Assembly (NCBI RefSeq): GCF_000149955.1
Contig: NC_030992.1
Coordinates: forward strand, 899,073-963,072
DNA: 64,000 nucleotides
Direction: 5' to 3'
DNA from: Fusarium oxysporum f. sp. lycopersici 4287
Taxonomy: Eukaryota; Ascomycota; Sordariomycetes; Hypocreales; Nectriaceae
Below, in pieces: positions 1 to 9,634 of this stretch (positions are counted from its first letter, which is position 1; every line of letters begins with the position of its first letter). Made by a program: the position numbers and the translations under genes. Below the pieces are notes generated by a model. It made no database searches. It saw nothing but the letters and a program-made list of their open reading frames with translations, and was not told the origin of the DNA.

Positions 1-182
1 TCGGGAACAAGCTGTCCAAACTCCTCAACGTCATCAGCCAGCTTGCTGTAGGGCGCATCGCTGAGATATCCGTTATCGACAGCTGAGCCGAAGTACTTGA
101 GTCCAGCGGCCTGCGCCAGGCTGTGAAGCTGGGCCGAGACGGGGCTCGAGGCCAAAAGTCCAAGGAGTGTAGTCTTGTGCAT
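1..182 (-). CDS. GH10 endo-1,4-beta-xylanase, N-terminal part (cut by window edge)
   Basis: The first 60 codons of a secreted glycoside hydrolase family 10 xylanase, which cuts beta-1,4-xylan outside the cell. The start at 182 opens a short hydrophobic signal peptide (MHKTTLLGLLASSPVSA). The mature part then contains LKYFGSAVDNGYL and VEEFGQLVP, the typical first strand of GH10 catalytic domains (YFGTATDN and EFGQITP in relatives). The catalytic glutamates lie beyond the left edge and cannot be checked. No intron is visible in the part shown. Two GGCTAA boxes about 190-210 bp upstream agree with induction by an XlnR/Xyr1-type regulator. The family call rests on the N-terminus alone, so a diverged GH10 relative is possible. 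Confidence 0.78.
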   Translation of the reverse strand, partial: MHKTTLLGLLASSPVSAQLHSLAQAAGLKYFGSAVDNGYLSDAPYSKLADDVEEFGQLVP

Positions 183-369
183 TTTTGTGAAAAAAGAGTG
201 TGTAGTAGGTTTAAGAAGGCAAACAAATGAGTGTATTTTGCGTTTTTGAGCTACTGAAAGAAGGGAAAAAAGAAGGAAGGAATGTTAATAAACGACTCGC
301 GTTTGTTAATAAAGAAGAAGCGAATATAGATGCGGGACCCGAGATCATGATATATATCCATTCGTTAGC

Positions 370-392
370 TTAGCCATACCACCAGCTTAGCC
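370..392 (-). promoter_or_regulatory. Two GGCTAA boxes (XlnR/Xyr1-type) upstream of the xylanase
   Basis: TTAGCC occurs at 370-375 and 387-392, reading GGCTAA twice on the gene's own strand, 17 bp apart and about 190-210 bp upstream of the xylanase start at 182. GGCTAA/GGCTAR is the known binding motif of the xylanase activator XlnR/Xyr1 in ascomycetes. A further GGCTAAAT lies at 1129-1136 on the other strand. Binding is inferred from motif and context only. Confidence 0.5.
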
Positions 393-1214
393 GCCGCAAC
401 ATCATTAAAGCCCATGTAGATCGTCCCATCTGTATACGAAAGCCTTGTGTCCTTTAACCTTACGGTAAAATATCTTCCGTCAGTAATTTGTGGTGTAAGT
501 CCCCTGCTATGTCCCGCTTCGTCTCAGGTCTGTGACAGGGATGCATATTTTCTCGGGCCAGGGACCGAAACTGGCAATGGAGATAGCGTATCGTGACGAA
601 GAGATCGACCCAGGTTGTGCTGATTACCCGGGTAAATTGGCATTGGATGTTCGGCAATGTCAAAATTGTTGGTTCCTGGCATATTGCCCTGTTGTTGGCC
701 AATTATCCATGAAGGGATCCAGGAACAGATTGTTAGTTCAGGAACCGGGCGGATAAATCTGAGCATGGCGGTTAAATATGCAGATGATCACCAACACTCA
801 GAGAAGAACAACCTTCTCCATTGGATAATATTGTTAGTTTTCTAAGGTCTCTTGGCTTTTGATATAAAAGATTAGAGTCAACAGAAAGATCATGATTCTT
901 GTGTTGTACCACGATCTGCCGACAAGATAAGATGATCCACCCCCCTTTCATGTTTCAGATACCCGGCGCTAGGAACCGTTGGTAATAGCTTATTTTTCGT
1001 CTCATCTCAACGTGATGATGGGGTTATCGGTGGGGTTTTCAATGGCACGTCTGTGATTTCGCTTAATCTGCTTGGCTATTACAGCACGGCTGGGGAGTAA
1101 ATCTGTCAAGTATCATATCATCAAATCCGGCTAAATCTCACCGAGCTGATCTGTCTACACGATCAAGTCTTCTATAGTACCCAATTCGCACAAGTGGCTT
1201 CTTCAAGTGGGCAT
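393..1214. other. Non-coding stretch between xylanase promoter and SDR remnant
   Basis: Only short overlapping open frames without splice signals or family motifs. One GGCTAAAT lies at 1129-1136. I see no gene here; it probably holds distal promoter sequence for the xylanase. Confidence 0.5.
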
Positions 1215-1224
1215 TTAAAAACTG

Positions 1225-1850
1225 CTAGTCTGCCCTGCCAAGAGCTGTTGTAATATCTCTAATCTCAAGTTCTTCCAGAGTTTTGTTCCACAACGTCTCC
1301 ATAATCTTCTGTCCTGACTCGGTGTACATAAGCACAGGATACCTGGTCTTGTTAGCAATCTTATAATCAGCATCGCCCAGCTTGCGGGCGAATTTCCCAG
1401 TCCCCATACAGTTCGACCCTTGGCTCTCCTTTCCAAGGACCAGTGCAGGATGAAGAAACTGTCTCGTTCCATTCACAATATTACTTACTAGCAAGATGCC
1501 AGAAGTGTCGAAACCATTGTTAATAGGTCTTCTAGTTCTCGTTCGAGGCTCGTTCGACTCACAACACAGAGGTGGATAATCTCGACAGTGCCATCGTGCA
1601 CGCTGATAAGCTCTGAGAGCTTTGAAAGGAACACAACTAAGAAGAGCTTAATTGTCAAGTATTGGCCTTCTCCATGGAATAATTCTTGGCATCTCGGCAG
1701 GTTCTATTTAGATTCGCGTTTGAAATATCTGCTCGACGCATCTGGCTTTCATCATTGTGAAATTCGAACGTTCAAGCGTATAGCAGCTGATGGCAAACTC
1801 ATGGCCATTTTGCTGAGATCAAACCATTTAAACCACCGTAACGCAGCTTA
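1225..1850 (-). pseudogene. Decayed short-chain dehydrogenase/reductase, C-terminal half
   Basis: On the minus strand one frame carries QYLTIKLFLVVFLSKLSEL followed by VSRTSLERELEDLL. This matches the YxxxK active-site helix (Tyr codon 1659-1661, Lys codon 1647-1649) and the following P-G-x-x-x-T-x-L segment of SDR enzymes. Near 1495 the similarity jumps to another frame, giving VSNIVNGTRQFLHPALVLGK and a C-terminus ending at 1225. The N-terminal Rossmann half (TGxxxGxG) is not found upstream, where stops interrupt all frames. A frameshift plus missing 5' half make this a pseudogene or gene relic. The SDR assignment is by motif and spacing only. Confidence 0.5.
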
Positions 1851-2137
1851 GTGCTACTACAGTGAACCAAAAATTATTCTAAACCATTTCGATTGATTAG
1901 AGATAAATATTATTCTGAAGTAAATTATTGAACTATACCGTCGTATTAGAAGAATAGTTGCCGAATCTTTGCGGTCGCTTTCACCTACCCTATTGACCAG
2001 CCCCGGTTTAGTCAGCCACCTCAACTTCCCCAGGTGAGATGCGCCGCTTTCATAATGCCTTTCATCCCGTCATCATCATCCCTCAAAAAGATATACCGTC
2101 TCTCATTCCTCTTTAACTCATAATTCCATAGCTATCA

Positions 2138-3732
2138 ATGAAACCCCCAAAAATGATGTCAAAGACCACCTTGCTCGCAGCCAAAGCTCCCTCTAATCCA
2201 CCATCACCTCAGAATAAGCCGATTATCTCAATGCATCATGGAGAGACAGAATGGACAGCTGTTTATCCCATTATTGAGAGATTGTATATGAAGGATCGGA
2301 GAAAACTTCGACACATCATGCAGATCATGGAGGAGAAATATAATTTCAAGGCATCGTGAGATTACACATCTCCCTGGTTTTGTCATAAGCTCACATGGGA
2401 CCCAGTGTTCAGATGTATAAGAGACGCTTCACAAAATGGGGTTTTTATAAATCAAAACAAAGAAATGGGAAGACTGCTTGCAAGAAAAAGGCTCCAACTC
2501 CAAAAAACACACCAGAGACTCAAAAGCGGCCTCACAGCCAGCCGCTTATTCTCTCTCCGAGTCCAAATTCTTTGGAGACGAGTAGTCTTGAATTTCTTAC
2601 AAGCATACATGACTGGAGCACTTCATTCTATGAATCTCTCCGTACCAAGGGATTACACCTACAAGATACTCATCCTTCGCAACCGGCTGGTAAAATCAAC
2701 CACTACGACCCAGAAGGATTAAGTTTCGCCTTTCGGACCATCGTTGAGCTCATACAACGCGGCAAAGGCATTTTAGCAGGGCGTTTAACCCGCAAAGCCT
2801 TTCTAGATATCGAAAATATGCTGCACGCTGAAGCGCCTTTGTTCATCTGGAATGTCTTGGAAATCATGTATCACATGGTCCGTCTTGGTCAGACACAGCT
2901 TCTTGGTATGCTCCTAGCGCAGTTAGTCGAACTAGCGAGTAATTTCCATGAGATGAAACATCCCGTTATCAAGATGTTGAAAAGTTTGCAGAAAGCGGTG
3001 TATCTTTGGGAGAAGCATGCTACACTTGAGAAAATGCGACTTCTTGAGCAGGCTTGGGGTTTGAATGCGGATATCATATGCAGGAACTACGACTCAAGGC
3101 TGTTGGTGGTGTACTATCGCCTAGTCTGGGAATCTTCTTGTATTAAACTTGGCGAGGATCAACTGGACGGTCTTGATAAGTGGTTCTCAGCCGTGAAGAG
3201 CAAGATTCCCCACGAGGACTCTTATTTTCAACAAGCTATTCTATTCGCCGATCCTAGCACGACGGAGGAAACAGCACCGCCGAAAGACTACGAGATTACA
3301 AAAGCGCTTTGCGTCTCAGCAATACAGCATCGCTGCACAATGACCTTTGGAGAGTCAAACATGGCAAGTCTTGTGCGCTTGGGCTTACTGAAGAGCCGTA
3401 TTCTTGGCGAGATTGACGAACAGTCAAGCGATAAGATGCCACAGTCCCACACGCGATTCCAAGCAAGGGTTATGGCCTATTTGATGAAGGTACTTATGGA
3501 CGTTGATAGGGAACTCGGGTTGGACGTCGATGTGGCGGACAGAATGAAAAACAAGATCGCTTTGCGAGAGTTTGGCTACTCGAGTACCTCGCCGCAGGTT
3601 ATACATGATATGTGGCAGCTAGAAGCCTTTTTGCGAAAAGAGGGATATGTAGCTGAAGCAGCAAAGATAAGGAGGGAGACGTATAAGAGGCTGGAAGAGT
3701 ATGTAGACCAGGTCCCCGTCGACGAGGTCTAG
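2138..3732 (+). CDS. Clr5-domain protein
   Basis: Two exons, 2138-2355 and 2406-3732, joined over a 50-bp intron (GTGAGA...CCCAG), give 514 residues. The N-terminus has the fungal Clr5 domain, about residues 34-90: W-x3-Y-P-I-I-E-R-L-Y, then L-R-H-I-M-Q-I-M-E and, across the splice, K-A-S-V-Q-M-Y-K-R-R-F-T-K-W-G-F. Splicing restores the conserved block exactly, which supports the intron. Clr5 in fission yeast acts in gene silencing, but most Clr5-domain proteins in filamentous fungi are uncharacterised. The remaining ~420 residues are mainly helical and show no other family I recognise. The start at 2138 precedes the domain; a second ATG lies 15 bases downstream at 2153. Function unknown, possibly nuclear. 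Confidence 0.8.
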
Positions 3733-3875
3733 CAAGCGCATGATTGACAGGCACAAAAGCAATGCAATAGATAGATGCGATGAGATGGTAAGATGATTTA
3801 CCCAAACGCCACGAGTCTATGCTCTATAAAATGCCTTCCTATGCAACATCAACATGCCTTACAAATACAGTCACC

Positions 3876-4915
3876 TCATGAATCACGACCAAGTCGCTCC
3901 TCATCATCTTGAGTTAGTTCATACGCCGGCCGGAAACCCTCTCCATTTTGACCCTGCTTCTTCAGATGGGGGTTCGGATGTGTGTCCTTTATACCGCCTA
4001 GACTCGTGTAGCCTTGGTCGTATAGAGGACAGTACTCAATGCCGAGGTGTCGAATAAACTGGTCACGTTAGTTCGTTCGGCGCATGGTGGTGGGGGGTCT
4101 TACAGCCCAGATTTGGACTGTTCGGAGGTTAGTTAGCCATTGTTCGTTATAAGGTTATGAGAATAGAGCAAGGAGAGCGATGGAAGGAGGTCGTACCGTA
4201 ATGCCAGTCAATAACAGGATGTATTCTCATAAACGACGGCCAGCCAGCGTCCGTCGGATCAAAGAACGTCAAGTTCTCACCATGAGGGTCCGTTCTTCTC
4301 GTTCCCACAAACACAGCCTTGATACTCGGTCGTTCCTCAAGGTATATCTCTAGCCCCTTCTTCATCGGTAACACGTAGCGCGCAACTTCGAGGCCGTATT
4401 CTTCGCTGGATGTCTCGACGAACGTGTCAACTTCGGGAAAGGGATGCGCGGCGACGATGTATACGCATTGGAGCTTTTCGGGGGGTGTAAGTTCGGAAGT
4501 GCCGTTGGTCGTGTCGGATGTGGAATAGTAATGTCGGCCCATGCGAGCGAGGAGGAGGATTAACAGGACGAGGCCTAGTATGATCAGTACCTGTCGCTGA
4601 TACTTGAAAGACCTTTAAAAGGAATTTTATAAAGCCCCAGACCCTCATTATGCGACTTACAGTCCTTTCCGCCATTATATGATAACGATATTTGTTCCGG
4701 TCTGCTTCCGTCAGCCCTTATCCGACCTTCCCCTGCACCAAAACGCACCGATATTTCTCCAACGCCTCATCCACGACCTCTATCGACTTGCGGACCTGAT
4801 CTTGTACATCGCGCAATGTCTGTGTATCAGCCTCCTCAGCAATAAACGCTTCGACCTTTTGCTGGAGCTCGAGACACTTGTCGCGCAAGGAGCGGGGTGG
4901 CGGGGTCGATATCAT
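3876..4915 (-). CDS. FAD1: FAD synthase (FMN adenylyltransferase), FAD1
   Basis: Transfers AMP from ATP to FMN to make FAD; a PAPS-reductase-fold enzyme of the cytosol. Five exons: 4749-4915, 4661-4701, 4197-4574, 4104-4117 and 3876-4058, giving 260 residues. Introns are 47, 86, 79 and 45 bp. Visible motifs are the P-loop SLSYNGGKDCLVLL (made by joining exons 2 and 3), VGTRRTDPHGENL, the segment SFMRIHPVIDWHYVQIWAF and the C-terminal YDQGYTSLGG...HPNP...FRPAYEL, all typical of fungal Fad1. Exon 4 is only 14 nt and restores WHY-VQIWA between two introns. Start chosen at 4915 because it opens the exon in frame with the P-loop exon. Two E-boxes lie 230-270 bp upstream. Length fits the family. 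Confidence 0.92.
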
Positions 4916-5146
4916 GATGGCTCTCGATGCCTCGGATGTAAAGGAACTGGTGTTTGGGGTATTGTCTATGCGGTTTTCAAAATCGACGGTCTAGTTTAGA
5001 GAGAGAACAAGGGAGAGGAAGTGATTTAAAGAGATTGTATGTGTTGCGACGAAGCGAAAGTCAATAGCTCCGGTTTCGCCGTATACATTAGCGATGGAGG
5101 GGAGGTACGTAAAGAGGTCCTGCTGGACTGCCGAGCGGCTTGCGAT

Positions 5147-5188
5147 CACGTGCGCCACTGTTCTGCGGTTCGGTTGCCGCATCACGTG
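5147..5188 (-). promoter_or_regulatory. Paired CACGTG E-boxes upstream of FAD1
   Basis: CACGTG occurs at 5147-5152 and 5183-5188, each inside the same 9-mer ATCACGTGC, with 36 bp between starts. They lie 232-273 bp upstream of the FAD synthase start. CACGTG is bound by fungal bHLH factors. The shared flanks suggest one factor binding both. No regulator can be named from sequence. Confidence 0.4.
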
Positions 5189-5483
5189 CATCACTTACAA
5201 GAGTTGATAAGTAGTGAACAGATTTACCTCGGAACATAAAGGGAGCCATCATTTTTCACTGAAAGACATATCATGAGAGTTTCTAAGGTATTTTTATGTA
5301 GCTGAATTTATAAATATACGTTCAAATCATCATCACCGCCCATAGGAAGCCCGATACTGCAATGCCGAACATTAAACATGCACCATATCAGATCCAAATG
5401 CCAGCCTGATTAACCATTATCTCCCCCTGAGTTCAGATCTCCCCAAAGGCTCAAGTACATATCTCCTACGGATATAGAAGACC

Positions 5484-6440
5484 TCACTGGATCCACTGCC
5501 AAGTCATAAACTTGATGGTAATAACATCGTCCTCGAAGCTAGGCACAAGCAGTCCGGCTGATCTCATCTTCACGGGACAGATCTCATAGAAGATGCGACC
5601 GCGAGCCCTGAATCTTGCTGAAGGCACCTGGTCTTTCCGATACTCAGGAGCAAGGAAATTTATGGGCATCTCTTGTTGGCGTGAATCGGCTGGAACCAAG
5701 AGTCTTGGCTGCAGGTATAGGTACAATGTTCGTAATGCAGGAAACAACGCCTTGAGATGAATCAGATACTGGGGCTTATAGCTTCTCTCGAGGTTGGAGT
5801 CGACCGGTACAGCCACGGTTCTGATAGTTTCTAGACCTTGGTATCGGTTGTTCCCTGGCAGCATGAATTCGGTAACGCCATGGAATGAACTTACAGAGCG
5901 GCGCTCTTGCCACCATCTATCTATCAGGACCAAGTCACTGGTTGCATCAATGTAAAGGCTGCTAAATGCCTTTGCCCTCCTGCCACCGTCATGTGAGTTG
6001 GCGAGAACTATGCGCGCAGGGACCCGTGGCTGCCAAAGACTCCAGCTTCGAGTGACCTCTTCACAAGACGCACGGCAAACTCGCATCAGACCGTAGTCGC
6101 TGTTGGGGTTTGATGCAGGCGGGAGAGGGAAATCCCCAAGGCTTGTTGGGAGAGTGTGTACTGCTTTCACTTGCCATGGCTGGCGAAACCAATCTTTGAC
6201 GTCCACGAAGTAGGCCCGCGGAGCATCCACACAGAGAGCATAGGCCCAGATCATGTTCTGTATTTCTTGGGGCAACTGGCTGAATTTGTGAAATTCGCCA
6301 CGATCGGCATTGCGTTGTTTAAAAAGCTTCTTGATGAATTGAAACATTTTTGTGTTTCTACTTCGTGAAAATAAGCTGTCGTTAATGGTCTGGAAACTAG
6401 GTAGCTTTATCGCTGTTTGTGGTTTGGAAGATTTGCTCAT
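5484..6440 (-). CDS. 2EXR-domain protein
   Basis: A single-exon gene of 318 residues. From about residue 50 it shows the 2EXR signature F-H-K-F-S-Q-L-P-x-E-I-Q-N-M-I-W-A-Y-A-L, followed near residue 120 by YGLMRVCRASCEEV, the usual second part in which a residue lost from its parent group packs against R-x-S. Members are abundant in Fusarium and other Sordariomycetes and have no known biochemical role. An internal ATG (MFQFIKKLFK) about 30 residues downstream is an alternative start close to the domain. A second 2EXR gene lies at 33249-34154. No signal peptide or membrane segment is seen. Confidence 0.8.
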   Translation of the reverse strand: MSKSSKPQTAIKLPSFQTINDSLFSRSRNTKMFQFIKKLFKQRNADRGEFHKFSQLPQEIQNMIWAYALCVDAPRAYFVDVKDWFRQPWQVKAVHTLPTSLGDFPLPPASNPNSDYGLMRVCRASCEEVTRSWSLWQPRVPARIVLANSHDGGRRAKAFSSLYIDATSDLVLIDRWWQERRSVSSFHGVTEFMLPGNNRYQGLETIRTVAVPVDSNLERSYKPQYLIHLKALFPALRTLYLYLQPRLLVPADSRQQEMPINFLAPEYRKDQVPSARFRARGRIFYEICPVKMRSAGLLVPSFEDDVITIKFMTWQWIQ

Positions 6441-6561
6441 TTTCGAGTTGGCGATTGAAGCACGCTGGGCTTCTTATACTGCTTAATCCTGAAGTGACCG
6501 TAAACATGCTGGTGATGATTGGCACGTACGTCGAGGAACAATGCAGTAAGTTCACTATGTC

Positions 6562-7705
6562 TCATACTTCGAAATAAAGGAGATCAAATAAACTCATAGG
6601 AACGCGAGGCACCAGCGATTGTCCGTTGTTCTGATTACATCCCTGCAACTGACACACGTGGCTAGGCCTGATTTGGAGACAGCCGTTGTAAAGGAACCAA
6701 CATGTAGGTTTTGCCTGAGTGCGTAGGACTCCCAGAGCCAGGTCCGGAGCAAATGAACCATCGAAGGGGTCAGGATGTCTTCGACAAAAGATCATCATGA
6801 TTGCCACTAAAGCCCTCCCAAAAGCTTTCACACAACACTCTGAGCTTGAGCTCACGATTCTCCTCAATGAATCGTTGCTCATCTTCACTGCATGTGAAGT
6901 ATTAAACGCTCGGATCAGCACCCCATTCATCCAGTTACGAAACTGCCCGCGAAATATTCTCAAGTTGATCATAAGCCGCAAAGTGCCCCGTACATTTTCG
7001 TAGGTTGCCGGGGCGGTATAATAGGCATGATATATGTGTTTTGAGTTGTGGCGATGCCAATGGCTCAGTGGCGTTGAAGAACTTATCGTGTTTGATGAAA
7101 GAAGCGTAGCAAAGATGAGATTTACCAGACTACTCAGAGTCTGATGACGATCACGGTACTCACACAAATAAAGTGAATGCTTTGAAGAGGCGTTGAATTT
7201 GGCGAGCTTTTGCTTTTGAGGTGACGCTTCGTTGCAAAATCGCCATGATTGCTTTTGGCTTGCAAGTCTTGTTCTCGCTCTCCGTCTATGTCGATGTCCG
7301 ACTCCTCGCAGTAATTGATTATCCAGACGAGTGAGCTGCAGATACTGAAGATGCAGTAAAATGGTGGGTTTTTTCCGAACAGAACATCAAGATGTCTCGA
7401 ACAGAACAGAGAGTAAAGAGGACAAGAGCCATAAAAAGCATGCACAGATCAACTGAGCAACAGTGTATTGCAGGTAATGAAGTAGCACCGTTACTCTGAG
7501 TACTCCTCTCAGAGTACAAGCTTTCAAGGTAATGTAAGTGTTCTGATATTATTTTGTGATCCCAAATATCTTCCCGGGAGACTTTGTGTGGTGCAAAGCT
7601 GGGTATGGGCGTCGACACAAAATCGCAAGTATATGCATCTTCCAGTGTTTCTTTGACGGCGGTCTTCTTTGTCTCAGACGAAACGCTTTCATCCATTGGC
7701 AACAT
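6562..7705 (-). pseudogene. Decayed coding region with RIP-like nonsense codons
   Basis: Reading the minus strand gives a protein-like frame (AAYDQLENISRAV, LDEWGADPSV, YFTCSEDEQRFIEENRELKL, GFSGNHDDLLSKTS, PLRWFICSGPGSGSPTHS) cut by TAA, TAA, TGA and TAG at positions where CAA, CAA, CGA and CAG would restore the frame. Upstream, 7319-7705 encodes a further stretch ending in a hydrophobic segment (LCMLFMALVLFTLCS). The family is not certain. The L-R-W-F-x4-G-P-x-S-G-S-x-x-H-S block weakly recalls a JmjC-type cupin, but I would not rely on that. C-to-T changes at CpA are the hallmark of repeat-induced point mutation. It could also be plain decay. Confidence 0.5.
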
Positions 7706-9634
7706 TTGGGCTTGAATAAATCACTCAGAGCAACGCTGTGTGCTGGAGAGCTGGGTCGTAGGGTTGAGGCATCTCCACTTTCGTCGACTTGCGCATCATC
7801 GCCGTTGCAATCGCTGCCGAAATCGTCATCAGCATTTGTTCGTGGGAACCTCGTATAATGTATTAGCTGCTGCTTTTTGGCATTGCACCGCCAATTCTAT
7901 TGTCCAATGTCGGGAAGTGTGCGTACTTCAAGTATCCCCAGACTCTTTGGCTTCTGGGTCTACTTCGCTGATGTAATTTACATACCAATAGCACTGGTAT
8001 GGCGAGTAGTAATATCTCAAGTTCTTACATGATGTAATACGGTAGCATTGTACGGAATTGTCTGTTTTCTGTACCTGAAAACAGCCCAGGACCAATTGGT
8101 AGTGGGAGGTCCAGGAGTGTGAGGAAGATAAAGGGCCTGGGTTCGGGCTCAGAGTCATCTCAAGCTTGACATTGTGGGGGAGTCATCTTCCTCTGGTTAG
8201 GTGGTCGCTGGTATTCAGAATCATATGCTCAGTAAGGCTGACCCACGAAATTGCCTTATTATGTGTGATTGGAGAGACGTTAGGATGGAGGCCAATCCGC
8301 GACCTATGATGCCTACAGCTCCTGTTGTGTAAGCGCCTTCTCCTGTTTGTAGTTGCTGTAGAGAGGAAGAAGGGTTAATTATTTTTACTTGGAAACTGTG
8401 ACCTCGAGAACCTGTCTTAGCTAGTGCCCACAAAGTTCCTCTTAAAGAGTTTCTATAGGTAAGCCTTGGACAGGAATTCGTGACACCAAGCTCAGTTCCG
8501 AATGAGTCCCTTTATAGCAATCCATTCAATCTCATTTTCTGGCTTTTGTCTTTGAAAGGTATGAGAGTGCTTGCTTGACGTACAAGGTGAAAAAGAGTCT
8601 AAATGTTGTGTTGTGTATGATAAGAAAAGGTTTTGAGAGTAGAAAGGAGATTGTGCTCTGATGAAGTAGATGTTGCGCGCCAGCACCATCGCGACAGCGC
8701 TAGTATGAGCAGAGTTTGATAGTTGCTGTTTGTTGGGTGGGCAGACCCGGGCTACCAGGTTGCTTCTTCCGACTCGTGTGTAGTAAGAGGCTCATGCCAC
8801 CGAAATTGCTTGGTTTCCCATGGCCTGGTGCAGCCTGTTATGAGCGTCTTGACCCGTATTGCAGATGTAGCAGTAATCTCAGCCACGAGACTAATCTTAG
8901 GCTAAACAGTTTATAATAGAAACTTCGCCATAGAGTGTGGATGCGGTAGCACTCGTATGGGGCGTAGAACATCTTCGGATTATCCCCTAGAGCTTTCTTT
9001 GTTTTTTCTGTTGACGGTTAACATCGTCTCTTTCTGTTGGCGTCACTTTAGACTATTAACAACTAGGTCACTCTCATATATTAGATTGACTTACAGGATG
9101 ATAAACCACCATATAATATTAGTGATAGAACCTTGGAGCCTCCAGGGAGGTGATGTTTGACGCTGCTCCCGGGAGGGAAAGATACGTCGGTAGGGGTTCG
9201 TATATGTTGTAGCTGTGTTCACCTGAGCGCCGAATCGTGACAGTACTTGGTGATTCGCTTGTTAGGCGTGCCAAATAAATCACACTATTGTATTTGAGTT
9301 ATTTTATGGTTATCTCACTGAAGGCGCCGTTGCACGCAGGAAGGATATGCGGGAGGGACCTAGATTCAGCTTGCCCACACTGCTGGTAGTCGTGGTAGAT
9401 ATCTCGACGCATGGTGCTGGGATGTCCTAGTAGAAATTGATTTGTTCTGTAATGTAGGCTCTGTCCTGCCCCCAACGATTCTTATTCACAGTCGCAGTTT
9501 CAGCCTTGGTGGCGTGGTTATCAGCCGCCTTGATATTCCCTTCCGCTCAGGCCAACGCCTCGTCAAAGCAAGCCATATGCTCTTCACAGTAGTACCCCAA
9601 GCCGCGGCGGAGAAATAACCCATGCCGTGCTCCT
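7706..9634. other. Gene-free stretch inside the graveyard
   Basis: Only short frames of under 80 codons, none with a recognisable motif. A fragment at 7745-7860 on the minus strand (acidic, TNADDDFGSDCNGDD) may be the 5' end of the remnant to its left. No repeat ends or transposon proteins were seen. Confidence 0.4.
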
